From Micromonospora haikouensis (GTDB lineage Bacteria; Actinomycetota; Actinomycetes; Mycobacteriales; Micromonosporaceae): 64,000 nucleotides of DNA. The notes under the pieces are model-generated. The model saw nothing but the letters and a program-made list of their open reading frames with translations, was not told the origin of the DNA and did not search any database. Made by a program: the position numbers and the translations under genes. The stretch is taken from NCBI RefSeq assembly GCF_900091595.1, contig NZ_FMCW01000032.1, forward strand, positions 1 to 64,000. Direction: 5' to 3'. Positions 25,850 to 35,217 of this stretch are shown in pieces (positions within the stretch are counted from its first letter, which is position 1; the number at the start of each line of letters is the position of its first letter).

Positions 25850-26153
25850 TCACATCCCCCGCAGGGCCACGGGCGGCGGCGCGGCGTGGGGGTTGAGGCG
25901 GTTGACCGCCCGTTCATCGGTGGGCAACTCGGCATGGACGCGGAACAGGCCGCCGTCGACCGGGCCGGCGACGATCGTGCCGTGTGCAGCCGCGGCCCGC
26001 TCCTGCATGCCGAGCAGACCGAAGCCGAAGCCGGGCCGGCAGCCGCCGGGGCGCGCCGCGCTGTCGGTGCCGTACGGCGAATCCCATGGCGCGCAGCCCG
26101 GCCAGCAGTTCCTGCAGGCGTTCCACGCCGGGCGCCGCTGCCGGCGCCTGCTT
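25850..26153 (-). pseudogene. Wrecked sensor histidine kinase gene
   Basis: Two kinase pieces survive in different frames. Near 26126-26036 the linker before the ATPase domain reads ERLQELLAGLRAMGFAVRHR then GAPRRLPA. From about 26035 to the stop at 25850 the end of a NarX/DesK-type ATPase domain reads GFGFGLLGMQERAAAHG, VDGGLFRVHAELP and a Pro/Ala-rich tail. The N box, G1 box and everything N-terminal, including the phospho-accepting His helix, are gone. The 5' end abuts the PKS stop codon (26154) in the same frame, so the polyketide genes occupy the place of the kinase N-terminus. Its stop lies 1 nt before the regulator's GTG. Confidence 0.8.
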
Positions 26154-29100
26154 TCAGAGGGCGGCCGGCGCGACGCTCCGTTCCTCGTCTTCGGAGATCA
26201 ACAGCGCGGTCAGGTGGTCGGCGATGGCGGTGACGGTCGGTTGGTGCCACAGCAGCGCCGCCGGGAGCACCCTGCCGAACCGGCTTTCCAGGCTCCGCCG
26301 TACGACGATGGTCATCACCGAATCCAAGCCCTGCTCGGACAGGGAGCGGCGGGGATCCAGATCCTCGCCGGACCTTCCCATCTCGGCGACGATCCGTTCG
26401 GTGACCTCCGCCAGGAGGCGGCTGCGCAGCGCCTCGGGGGCCAGGCCACTGAGGTCGGCGACCTGGCCTGATCCGACCTGCGCCGCGTCGTCCGCGCCGA
26501 CGCCGGCCACCGTCTCGGTCAGCACGGCGGGCCGCTCCATGCCGGGTTCCCCGGGAAGGACACGCAGCACGGTGAACTGCCCCGCGCCATGCCGATGCGC
26601 CCAGTCCCACGCGTCGAACGCCTCCCGCACGGAGATCGCGCCCACCCCGCGGGCCCGCAGTTCGAGATCGACGACCTCGTTGACCGACATGCCCTTGGAC
26701 CGCCACGACGTCCAGCCGAGGCTGAGGGTGACGTCGCCGGCGGTGGCCTGCCGGAGGGCCGCGAGCGCGTCGAGGAAGACGTTGGCCGGTCCGTAGGTGC
26801 TCTGGCCGGGCAGGCCGAGCAGCTGCCCGCACGACGAGAAGAACACCAGGAAGTCGAGGGTGCCCGGAGGGAACAGCTCGTGCAGCGTCCACGCGCCCGC
26901 GGCCTTCGGCCGCAGGACCGTGCGCACCGACTCCTCGTCGACGTCGGCGAGCATCCGGTTGTCGAGCACGCCGGCGGCATGGACGACGCCACGGATCGGT
27001 GGGAGCCCCAGCGTGTCGGTGTCGAGCAACGCGGCGGCCCGCTCGGCGTCCGCGATGTCCAGGGCGACCGAGCGGACGGTGACGCCGAGCGCTTCCAGGT
27101 CGCGTACCACCTTGATCTTCGCACGTTGGCCGTCGTCGGCCGGGTGGTCCCAGGTGGCCCGCGGCGGCAACGCGCGGCGACCGGTCAGCACCAGACGTCG
27201 GGCGCCACGCTCGACCAGCCACTGAGCGACCTCCAGCCCGAGCGCGCCCAGTCCACCGGTGATCAGATACGTGCCGTCCGCCTGGCAGGTGAACGGCGCA
27301 CGGGTCGGCGCGCCGTCCACTGCGGTGATCCTCGCGACCTCGGGGGCACCGTCCCGCAACGAGATCACGTCCTCGGCCGGGTCTGCCCCGAACAGGCGGA
27401 GCACGAGGTCGGCGGGCACGTCGTCGGCGCACGACACGTCGAGGGTGCCGCCCCACAGCTGCGGAAGCTCGTTGCGCAGCACCCGTCCCAGCCCCCAGAG
27501 CGGGGCCAACGCGAGGCTGCGCTCGGTGCGGCCGTCCCGCACGCCCGTGGTCAGGCACCACAGCCGCGGCGCCTGCGCCGGAGGACCGCCGGCGAGGTGC
27601 CGTGCCGCCGAGGCCAGCAGCCAGGTGGCTCGGGTCGCCGCCTCGGCCGGGGCGCCGGACACCGACGGCAGCAGCAGCACGTCCGTCGACGCACCCGGTG
27701 CCGGCACCAGCCGGTCGAGTGCGGCGGGATCGGACACGACGCGTACCGGCGCACCGGCCGCCGACAGGCGCTCCTGCCAGTCGCCCGCCGCCCGCGCGTC
27801 GGCGGCGACCAGGACCACCTCGCGGCGATGCGGTTGCCCGCCCGCCTCCGCAAGCTCCAGCCTCCGCCAGACCGTCTCGTGGACCAGGTGCTGCGGCGCC
27901 ACGGAGTCGGCCGGGACGTCCTGCATACCCGCGTACCGCAGGCCGGTCAGCGTGGCCAGCACGGCACCGTGCCCGTCGCCGATCGACACGTCCACGAGGT
28001 CCGGGCCGGCGTCGCTCACGACGACGTCGATGACGGCCGTCTCCGGCGGCTCGCCGACGATGCGGACTTCCCGCACCCCGGCGACCATTCGCAGGGCGGG
28101 CACCGGATCCGCCACCGGAGCGACGGACAGGGCGGCGTCGAGCATCGGCGCCCACGTCCCCATGGGGTGGTCGGGCCGCGCGGCACGGACCCGGGCGCGC
28201 AGCCCGCGGGCGCCGCGGCGCAGCTCCTCGACGGTCCAGTCGAACGCCATGGTGGGTACGCCCACCGAGGCGAGCTGCCGCGCGACGATCGCCGGGTCCT
28301 CGGCGGTGGTGTCCAGGCCCTCCGGCGGCGGCATCGGCGGCGGCAGGGGCGCTGCGGCCTGCGGCGCCGGGACGAGCGCGCTGGTGTGGACGAGCCAGGG
28401 TCGTCCGGTGCCGGGGTCCTGCGTCTGCGCCTGCCGCTGCGATGCCAGCCGCAGCACGCCGTCGGCGTAGCTGACCTGGACCTCCCGGTGTTCGTCGGTG
28501 AGGGGCACCCGGAGGGAGACGTCCCTGAGCACGGGTCTGCCCTCGCCGTCCGCGGCGGCCCGCAGCAGCGTGTTGATCAGGATGGCGGCGGGGACGATCT
28601 CGACGCCGTTGATCGTGTGACTGCCCGGGTACGGTCGGCACGACTCGTCCAGCAGGGTCCGCCACAGCCGCATGCCGTGTCCACCGACGGGAACCTCGGT
28701 GCCGAGCAGGGTGTGCGAGTCACTGTCGTGGCAGAGCCCGAGCCCGGCGCCCCTGGGCCGGGATTCACGCCAGAGCGGGCGGCGCTGCCAGGCGACGGTG
28801 GGCAGGGCGGCCAGCCCGCCCACCGGCTGCAACGTCGCCCAGTCGAGCGCGATGCCGTGGCAGTACAGGGCTCCGGCGTTGGCCAGCAGCGTCGCCCGTT
28901 CGGGCCGGTTGCGCCGCAGCGACGTGCCGACGAGGGCGTCGGCGTGCGTGTCCGCCAGTGCCTCGCGGATCGAGTGGGCCACCACCGGATGGCCGGAGAT
29001 CTCCACGAACGTGTGGTGGCCGTCCTCGGCCGCCGCCAGGACCGCCGCGGCGAGCCGGACCGGGCTCCGCAGGTTGGCGGCCCAGTAGGCGCCGTCCACG

Positions 29101-31424
29101 AACGGCGTGGTGCACGGCTGCGGCATCGAGGTGCTGTACATCGGGATCCGCGGCGACGCGGGCGACAGGCCCGACGCCGCCTCGGCGAGCTCGGCGAGCA
29201 GCGGCTCCATGTGCGGGCTGTGGAAGGCGACGTCGGAGGCGACGCGCCGGACGTCGACGTCCTCGGCGGCCCACCGCCCCATGACCTCCGCCACCGCGGC
29301 GGGGTCTCCGGCGACCACGGTCGACACGGGTGAGGAGGCGATGGCGGCCACCACGTCGGCGCGTCCGGACAACCGGCGGGTCACCTCGTCGAAGCCCAGC
29401 CCGACCATCGCCATGGCGCCCTGCCCGGCGACCCGGCGCAGCAGCCGCGACCGCCGGCAGATCAGCACCCCGCCCTCCTCGAGGGTCAGCGCGCCGCTGA
29501 CGACCGCTGCGGCGATCTCGCCGACGGAGTGTCCGATGACGGCGTCCGGCGTGACGCCGTAGGAGTTCCAGACCGCCGCGAGGCCGACCTGCAGCACGAA
29601 GATCATCGTCTGGATCCGGTCGACGTCCACGAGGTCGCCCTCGGCGAGGACCGACCGCGGCGAGAAGCCGATCTCGCGCAGGAAGACGGGGGTCAGCGTG
29701 TCGACGACGGCGGCGAACGCCGGTTCGGTGGCGAGCAGTTCCCGGCCCATCCCGGTCCACTGGGAGCCGTGCCCCGAGAAGACCCAGACCACGCCCTTCC
29801 CCGGGCCGGGAGGCACGGCGCCCGAGGCGGCGCCCTCCCCCGGCGTGCCGTCGGCGACGTGGCGCAGCCGCGTGACGAGTTCGTCCCGGTCCGCCGCCAC
29901 CACCGCCGCCCGGCGGCCCAGATGCGACCGCCGCAGCGCCAGGGTGTGGCCCACGTCGGCGAGCGTTGCCTCGGCGGTGCGGTCCGACAGCCACGCCGCC
30001 AGGTCACCCGCCTGCTGCCGCAGCGCGGCCTCCGACGCCGCGGACAGCGGGAACAGCAGCCCTGCGGCGGTCGCGGCGGGCTCCCTTCGCGCCGGCGGCG
30101 GGGCCTGTTCCAGCACGAGGTGGGCGACGGTTCCGCCGTACCCGAAGGCGGACACGCCGGCCCGGCGCGGATGGTCGGTCCGGGGCCAGGCGGTCGGTTC
30201 GGTGACCACGCGCAGACCGGCGTCGTCCCAGTCGATCGCGGGGTTGCCGGTGGTGTGGTGCAGCGTCGGCGGTATCTCGCCGTGGCCCAGCGCGAGCACC
30301 GCCTTGATGACCCCGGCCGCGCCGGCGCCGGCTTCGAGGTGGCCGATGTTGGACTTGACCGAGCCGATGAGGCAGGGCCGGCCGGGTTCCCTGCCCGCGC
30401 CGTACACGGCGCTCAGCGCGGACGCTTCGAGCGGATCGCCGAGCCTGGTGCCCGTGCCGTGGGCCTCGACGTAGTCGACGGACCGCGGGTCCACCCCGGC
30501 CTGCGCGCAGGCGCGGGCCAGCACGTGCCGCTGCGCGTCGGCGTTGGGCGCCATGATGCCGTTGGTACGCCCGTCCTGGTTGACGGCGCTACCCAGGATG
30601 GTCGCCAGCACCCGGTCGCCGTCCCGGTACGCGTCGCCGAGGCGCTTGAGCACCAGGACGCCGGCGCCCTCGCCGCGCCCGTACCCGTCCGCCGTGCTGT
30701 CGAACGACTTGCACCGCCCGTCCGGGGCGGTGGCTCCTGCGGCGTCCAGGGTGAGGGTGAGCCCCGGGGAGATGATGAGGTTGACGCCGGCGGCCAGCGC
30801 CACCGGGCTCTCGCCCGTCCGCACGCTCTGACAGGCCAGGTGCAGGGCCACCAGCGACGCCGAGCACGCCGTGTCGACGGCCAGGCTCGGCCCCCGCAGG
30901 TCCAGGGCGTACGAGATCCGGTTGGCCACCGCGCACATGGCGGAGCCGATGCCGGTCCACGCCTCGATGGTGGGCAGGTGCTCCAGGAGGCGCCGCCCGT
31001 AGTCGTCGGAGCCGACGCCCACGAAGACGCCGGCGTCGCTGGCCGCCAGGGACTGCGGGGGGATCCCGGCGTGCTCGAGCGCCTCCCAGGCGACTTCGAG
31101 CAGGAGCCGCTGCTGGGGGTCCATCAGTTCGGCCTCGCGGGGGCTGAGCCCGAAGAACTCGGCGTCGAAGCCCTCGATGTCCGGCAGAAAGCCGCCCCAG
31201 CGGGTGGCCCGCCGCAGGGCGGCGGCGAAGTCGCCCCCCAGGTCGGCATAGACCTGCCACCGCCGCTCCGGCAGCAGGCCGATGCCGTCCCGTCCGGCGC
31301 GCAGCAGCTCCCAATAGCTCGCCGGGCTCGTGGCGCCGCCGGCGAACCGGCATCCGACGCCGATCACCGCCACCGGACCGGTGTCGGCCAGAGCGGATCG
31401 TCCGGGGCCTTCCGTACCGACCAT
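26154..31424 (-). CDS. Iterative type I PKS, 6-methylsalicylate-synthase type
   Basis: A single-module polyketide synthase of 1756 residues. KS: Cys187 (DTACSAS), His322 (HGTGT), His362 (NIGHLE). AT: Ser633 (GHSVGE) and VAFH at 732-735, close to the malonyl-specific HAFH. DH/TH-type domain: His936 in HTINGVEIVP and Asp1096. KR: GGLGALG from 1390, with Ser1530 or Ser1531 and Tyr1544. ACP: Ser1702 in GLDSVM. The order KS-AT-DH-KR-ACP with no thioesterase, and the length, match bacterial 6-methylsalicylic acid synthases such as ChlB1, which I recall at about this size. The retained KR argues for 6-methylsalicylate rather than orsellinate. ATG 31424 follows GGTGAGG. A KASIII-like acyltransferase gene precedes it by 73 nt. 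Confidence 0.9.
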   Translation of the reverse strand: MVGTEGPGRSALADTGPVAVIGVGCRFAGGATSPASYWELLRAGRDGIGLLPERRWQVYADLGGDFAAALRRATRWGGFLPDIEGFDAEFFGLSPREAELMDPQQRLLLEVAWEALEHAGIPPQSLAASDAGVFVGVGSDDYGRRLLEHLPTIEAWTGIGSAMCAVANRISYALDLRGPSLAVDTACSASLVALHLACQSVRTGESPVALAAGVNLIISPGLTLTLDAAGATAPDGRCKSFDSTADGYGRGEGAGVLVLKRLGDAYRDGDRVLATILGSAVNQDGRTNGIMAPNADAQRHVLARACAQAGVDPRSVDYVEAHGTGTRLGDPLEASALSAVYGAGREPGRPCLIGSVKSNIGHLEAGAGAAGVIKAVLALGHGEIPPTLHHTTGNPAIDWDDAGLRVVTEPTAWPRTDHPRRAGVSAFGYGGTVAHLVLEQAPPPARREPAATAAGLLFPLSAASEAALRQQAGDLAAWLSDRTAEATLADVGHTLALRRSHLGRRAAVVAADRDELVTRLRHVADGTPGEGAASGAVPPGPGKGVVWVFSGHGSQWTGMGRELLATEPAFAAVVDTLTPVFLREIGFSPRSVLAEGDLVDVDRIQTMIFVLQVGLAAVWNSYGVTPDAVIGHSVGEIAAAVVSGALTLEEGGVLICRRSRLLRRVAGQGAMAMVGLGFDEVTRRLSGRADVVAAIASSPVSTVVAGDPAAVAEVMGRWAAEDVDVRRVASDVAFHSPHMEPLLAELAEAASGLSPASPRIPMYSTSMPQPCTTPFVDGAYWAANLRSPVRLAAAVLAAAEDGHHTFVEISGHPVVAHSIREALADTHADALVGTSLRRNRPERATLLANAGALYCHGIALDWATLQPVGGLAALPTVAWQRRPLWRESRPRGAGLGLCHDSDSHTLLGTEVPVGGHGMRLWRTLLDESCRPYPGSHTINGVEIVPAAILINTLLRAAADGEGRPVLRDVSLRVPLTDEHREVQVSYADGVLRLASQRQAQTQDPGTGRPWLVHTSALVPAPQAAAPLPPPMPPPEGLDTTAEDPAIVARQLASVGVPTMAFDWTVEELRRGARGLRARVRAARPDHPMGTWAPMLDAALSVAPVADPVPALRMVAGVREVRIVGEPPETAVIDVVVSDAGPDLVDVSIGDGHGAVLATLTGLRYAGMQDVPADSVAPQHLVHETVWRRLELAEAGGQPHRREVVLVAADARAAGDWQERLSAAGAPVRVVSDPAALDRLVPAPGASTDVLLLPSVSGAPAEAATRATWLLASAARHLAGGPPAQAPRLWCLTTGVRDGRTERSLALAPLWGLGRVLRNELPQLWGGTLDVSCADDVPADLVLRLFGADPAEDVISLRDGAPEVARITAVDGAPTRAPFTCQADGTYLITGGLGALGLEVAQWLVERGARRLVLTGRRALPPRATWDHPADDGQRAKIKVVRDLEALGVTVRSVALDIADAERAAALLDTDTLGLPPIRGVVHAAGVLDNRMLADVDEESVRTVLRPKAAGAWTLHELFPPGTLDFLVFFSSCGQLLGLPGQSTYGPANVFLDALAALRQATAGDVTLSLGWTSWRSKGMSVNEVVDLELRARGVGAISVREAFDAWDWAHRHGAGQFTVLRVLPGEPGMERPAVLTETVAGVGADDAAQVGSGQVADLSGLAPEALRSRLLAEVTERIVAEMGRSGEDLDPRRSLSEQGLDSVMTIVVRRSLESRFGRVLPAALLWHQPTVTAIADHLTALLISEDEERSVAPAAL

Positions 31425-31497
31425 TGGCGTGCCTCACCTTCTGACGACAGGGCATCGTTCCCTGCGCGCCGAGCTGACCAGCAGGGGCGGGACCGGC

Positions 31498-32541
31498 TCA
31501 GCCGAGCCAGGCGGGGCGGTGCAGGATCTTGATGACGGCGCTGGACGCGGTCATCCCGGGTCCGAGGCCGAACAGCAGCACGTGGTCCCCCGCGTCGAGT
31601 TCCCCCGCGGTCAGCAGGTGGTCCAGGGAGACGATCTGGTCGCTGGCGCCGATATGCCCGACGGTACGACCGAAGTCCCACGTCGACCGGGACAGGGGCA
31701 GCCCGAGCATCGCGAGGTAGCGGTTCTCGATGATCTCCCGGGAGAAGTTCATGATGGCGATCCGGGTGACGTCGTCGGTCGTGATGCCCGCCTCGGCGAG
31801 GTTGCGCCCGACGACGTCGGGGACCGTCTGGTACACCCGGTCCCACACCGCGGTGCTCCCCGTCTCGGCCATGGCCTTCGCGTTGAAGGAGTCGCCACGG
31901 GCGGCGAAGTCGAGGTCCCGGCCGACGAGGCAACCGGGCGGGAACAGCGCTTCGCCGCTGCGGTGCACCTCCTCCGCCTCGGGGACGGTCGTCGAGCACA
32001 CCGAGAGCAGCTGGGCGAAACCGGGTTCCTTGCCGAGGAGCACCGCGCAGGCGGCGTCGCCGAGGACGAAGCCCGTACCCGTGCGCCACCGGTCGATCAG
32101 CGGGGTGCCGAAGTTGTCGGACGCGACGAGCAGGGCCGTCTGCCGTTCGGGAAGGGCACGCAGGTAGCTGGCTGCCATCTCCAGCGCCCCGAACATGCCG
32201 TTGCAGCCCTGCCGGATCTCGACCCCGAGCGCCCTGTCGCAGCCGAGGTTGCGCTGGACGAAGAACTGCGGCTGCCAGCCGTCGGGGCCCTGGTGCCAGG
32301 AGTCCGCGTACAGGATGAGATCGGTCTCCTCCGGCTGCCTGCCGCAGCGCTTGAACGCCTCCTGGGCCGCGGCGAGCGCCATCTCCGGTGCCGAGATCAT
32401 GCCCGCGACCGCAGCACCGCCCAGACCGTGCGCCTGGACCTCGGCCCGCGGGTACAGGCCCCGTTGCACGGCCTGTTCGACGGTCACCGTCTGCGGCAGG
32501 AACACGCCGAGCCCGTTGAGATACATGTCGGAGGTACGCAC
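31498..32541 (-). CDS. KASIII-like acyltransferase, ChlB3/PokM2-like
   Basis: A 347-residue thiolase-fold protein. Cys113 in IRQGCNGMFG is the acyl-accepting cysteine. The KASIII histidine motif (HQAN) is replaced by MNFSRE, and the final GN(T/S)S motif reads GHIGASD, so two of the Cys-His-Asn triad residues are changed, as is common in KASIII-like proteins that move aryl or acyl groups instead of condensing them. In chlorothricin-type pathways such a protein takes 6-methylsalicylate from the PKS and hands it to another carrier. GTG 32541 has AAGGAG 6 nt before it. Probably cotranscribed with the PKS. No acceptor, carrier or tailoring genes follow. Confidence 0.85.
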   Translation of the reverse strand: MRTSDMYLNGLGVFLPQTVTVEQAVQRGLYPRAEVQAHGLGGAAVAGMISAPEMALAAAQEAFKRCGRQPEETDLILYADSWHQGPDGWQPQFFVQRNLGCDRALGVEIRQGCNGMFGALEMAASYLRALPERQTALLVASDNFGTPLIDRWRTGTGFVLGDAACAVLLGKEPGFAQLLSVCSTTVPEAEEVHRSGEALFPPGCLVGRDLDFAARGDSFNAKAMAETGSTAVWDRVYQTVPDVVGRNLAEAGITTDDVTRIAIMNFSREIIENRYLAMLGLPLSRSTWDFGRTVGHIGASDQIVSLDHLLTAGELDAGDHVLLFGLGPGMTASSAVIKILHRPAWLG

Positions 32542-32960
32542 CGTGTCTCCTTCGATTCAACGATCATGGGCGGGCGGATCGGTGCACGCCGTACGTGCTC
32601 GTCTCCCGACGCGCCACTTGCCGGCCACGGCACTGGTGCAGACCGTGATCGAACGCGATGTGCGGACCCTGGAGGAGGTGACGTCGAGGGCGTCCAGGGT
32701 CGAGAACCGGTCACGGTCGGCCGCCGGCAGCGGGATCGTGATGGTCTCACCGGCCTTGACTCTCGTCGCACCGATTCCGCCCCCGCACCTTCGGCAACGT
32801 CACTGTCACCCACGGTAGGCATTCGGCGGGCATGATTCAAGTGCTTCGATACTTCAAAGCGGCGTCGGACCGCCCTCCCGGCACGAGCAAGCTGGACCCT
32901 GCGCCCGATCCCGCAGCCAGGGGGCCGGTTGTCTCTCAGGCCCGACCCTCACCTCCGGGA
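32542..32960. other. Gap with no gene seen
   Basis: This 419-nt stretch upstream of the acyltransferase gene has no frame with recognisable protein content on either strand. It should contain the promoter of the PKS pair, but I see no convincing -35/-10 pair. The less GC-rich patch around 32832-32870 is the most promoter-like part. Confidence 0.4.
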
Positions 32961-33146
32961 ACCTTCGTGAACCCGGGCTTCACCTCGCACATCGTCGAGG
33001 TCTCCGACGTCGAGAGCCGGGCCATCCTGGACCTGCTCTACGCCCACCGCGACTACGGATCCGAACGGCGGGTCACGCATCGCATCACCCTGCGCGGGGA
33101 CATCCCCCGCGGACCGCAGGACCAGCCGCGCTCCCTGGATGGTTGA
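32961..33146 (+). pseudogene. tauD: tauD relic (taurine dioxygenase C-terminus, internal deletion)
   Basis: The + frame reads TFVNPGFTSHIVEVSDVESR then AILDLLYAHRDYGSERRVTH and RITLRGDIPRG, the end of a TauD/TfdA Fe(II)/2-oxoglutarate dioxygenase. Between LLYAH and DYGSERR about 30 residues are missing; in the family this part carries the DNRxTQH segment with the distal iron-binding histidine. The N-terminal two thirds, with the first HxD motif, are also gone. It is therefore 5' truncated and internally deleted. Stop TGA at 33144-33146. Confidence 0.75.
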
Positions 33147-33191
33147 CGATCCCCACTGGCGCGTCGATCGCGAGGCCGGCGTCGTCAGTCC

Positions 33192-33485
33192 CGAGAGACC
33201 ACCGAACATGCCTGGGCCGATGCCGAAGCCAAAGTCGCCGACACGGCCAAGGGCGGGGGCGCCGCACGCGGAGAGGTCCTCGACGGCAACCTCCACCCCA
33301 CCCCCGGCACATTCGGTGGCGGCGGAGCGGGCACCACCTCGCTGGTCGGCTCGGCTGAGGACGTGGCGAACCCGCTGCGCAAACACCAGCGGCTGGGCGG
33401 CACCCACTTCGTGCTCTCCGACACGCCCCACCTTCCCGAAGTCGGACGTCAGGGCGACCAACTGCTGCCCCCGCTGCGCACCTGA
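33192..33485 (+). pseudogene. ssuD: ssuD relic (alkanesulfonate monooxygenase C-terminus)
   Basis: The last 97 codons of an FMNH2-dependent alkanesulfonate monooxygenase remain: TTEHAWADAEAKVADTAKG, ARGEVLDGNLH, FGGGGAGTTSLVGSAEDVA, LGGTHFVLSDTPHLPEVGRQ and a TGA at 33483-33485. These match the SsuD ending closely, whereas the (beta/alpha)8 barrel N-terminus and start codon are absent. It follows the tauD relic by 45 nt on the same strand, so both appear to be leftovers of one sulfonate-sulfur operon. Confidence 0.8.
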
Positions 33486-33597
33486 GCCGGAACTTGGTGG
33501 TGACGGAGGTGCTGGTCAGCCGAGCAGGACTCGATCGTGTCAAGCACCCTGCCGGGGGCGGGGACGACTCGCGCCCCCACCCCGTCGCGTTGGCCGG

Positions 33598-35190
33598 TCA
33601 GCCCGTGCGCCACTTCTGGTTGGCCGTTCCGGCGCAGTCCCAGAGCTGGAGCCTCGCGCCGTCGTTGCCGTTCGCGTCCTTGATGTCGACGCACTTGTCG
33701 GCCTGAAGGTTGACCAGGTCTCCGGCCGCGTTCAGGGTGAACTGCTGGGCGCCGGTGCCGTTGCAGGTGTAGAGCTGCACCACCGCTCCGTTCGCTGTCG
33801 ACCCGGCGTCGATGTCCATGCACTTGTTGTTCTGGCTCTTCAGGGCCGTGCCGCTGAGGAGCCACTTCTGCGCGTTGGTGTTGTTGCAGTTCCACATCTG
33901 CAACGGCGCGCGGTCGACGAAGTTGGAGCTCGGCACGTCGATGCACTTGTTGTTCCAGGTGCTGACCACGGGCACTCCGGTGGTCGGGTTGCCGCCGGTA
34001 CCGCCGGTGAACGGGCTGAGGATCAGTCCGGCCGAACGTGGGTCGCCGTCGTGCACCAGCGACTCGAATCCGCCGACGTCGTCGAAGGCGAACGCGTACG
34101 CCCGACCGTCGGTCATGTTGGCGTGGATCAGGCGGGCGTACTGGTTGGTGGGGCTGTTGCGGTAGAAGTCGGCGGCGTTGGTGGTGGGCTGGGTGTCGAT
34201 GGTGCCGAGCGTGCCCCGGTTGAGCGCGGCGCAGAGCGTACGCGAGATCGGGCCGACCACCTGGTCGTTCGGCGCAGGTAGGTCGCCGTCGCAGCCCCAG
34301 ACGCTGGCCGAGGAGGGCCGGTTGAAGGAGGCGACCACCTGGCCGCTGCCGTTGGTGAAGGTCATGGTGTTGCCCGACGTGCGGCCGTAGTACCTGGTGG
34401 CCGGCTGGTCGGCGAAGGGCGCCACGGTCAGGGTCTTCGTGGTGTACGCGTTCCAGGCGGAGGCGACGTAGGAGTCCAGGTAGGTGGTGCTCAGCAGGCC
34501 GACCCCGGCCGCCTTGCCCGGAGCCAGGACGCGCAGCACGGTCCCGTCGGAGCGGGTGTGGACGGTGTTGACCCAGCCCGGCTGCGCCCGGATCCCGTCG
34601 ATGACCGCGTTGCGGCCGTTGGCCGCCACGTCGCCGGTGCGCCTGGTGACACCGTTGGCGCCGGTCACGGTGACCGCGTGCGGGATCGCGAACATGTCGA
34701 CCTGAGAACTGTTGAGCCACAGGCCGGAGTCGTTGTAGGTGAACTCGCTCCAGTCGAAGAGGATGTCGCGGTTCGCGTCACCGGCCGCCCAGGGCGCGGG
34801 CTGCACCAGCCCGTCCGGGGTGAGGAAGAACTTCAGCTTCTGCCCGAGGGCGAAGTAGACCCGGCCGGAGAAGCCACGGGGGAACTGGAGGGTGGTGCTG
34901 CCGCCGTTGCCGGGGCCCGGTATGGAGACGTCCGGCGCGGGCGACGGCGGGATCTGCCCGCCGGTCCACGGCGCGAAGGCGCCGCCCGAGGTGACGTAGC
35001 CGAGCCGGCCGGTGGACAGCTGGACGCCGATGACATAGAGGTGGACCGCGTCGCCGCGGCCGGTGGTGTTGGTGACGGTGACGGGCAGCAACGCCGGTCC
35101 GACCGCGTGGGCGGGCGTGGCGACGACGGCGGCCGCGAGGCCGGCGAGCAGTGCGGACGCGGCGGCAAGCAGCTTTCTTCGGAGACGCAT
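33598..35190 (-). CDS. Secreted GH64 beta-1,3-glucanase with ricin-type CBM13
   Basis: A 530-residue exported enzyme. Signal peptide 1-29 (RRKLLAAASALLAGLAAAVV, cleavage after AHA). Residues 30-390 form a GH64 laminaripentaose-producing type glucanase; DWSEFTYND near 145 carries the likely catalytic Glu. Residues 400-530 form a beta-trefoil lectin with QxW-type repeats AQKW, AQQF and NQKW. It should cut fungal or algal beta-1,3-glucan outside the cell. ATG 35190 follows GAGGTG. A LacI-type palindrome overlaps the likely transcription start, so glucan-derived sugars may induce it. Confidence 0.93.
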   Translation of the reverse strand: MRLRRKLLAAASALLAGLAAAVVATPAHAVGPALLPVTVTNTTGRGDAVHLYVIGVQLSTGRLGYVTSGGAFAPWTGGQIPPSPAPDVSIPGPGNGGSTTLQFPRGFSGRVYFALGQKLKFFLTPDGLVQPAPWAAGDANRDILFDWSEFTYNDSGLWLNSSQVDMFAIPHAVTVTGANGVTRRTGDVAANGRNAVIDGIRAQPGWVNTVHTRSDGTVLRVLAPGKAAGVGLLSTTYLDSYVASAWNAYTTKTLTVAPFADQPATRYYGRTSGNTMTFTNGSGQVVASFNRPSSASVWGCDGDLPAPNDQVVGPISRTLCAALNRGTLGTIDTQPTTNAADFYRNSPTNQYARLIHANMTDGRAYAFAFDDVGGFESLVHDGDPRSAGLILSPFTGGTGGNPTTGVPVVSTWNNKCIDVPSSNFVDRAPLQMWNCNNTNAQKWLLSGTALKSQNNKCMDIDAGSTANGAVVQLYTCNGTGAQQFTLNAAGDLVNLQADKCVDIKDANGNDGARLQLWDCAGTANQKWRTG

Positions 35191-35217
35191 GGCGACACCT
35201 CGCTGGAGACGGGACGG

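Noticed and set aside
26154-32541. A complete polyketide antibiotic cluster
   Set aside because: Only the PKS and one acyltransferase are present. No tailoring, transport, resistance or regulator genes beyond the orphan response regulator can be tied to them.
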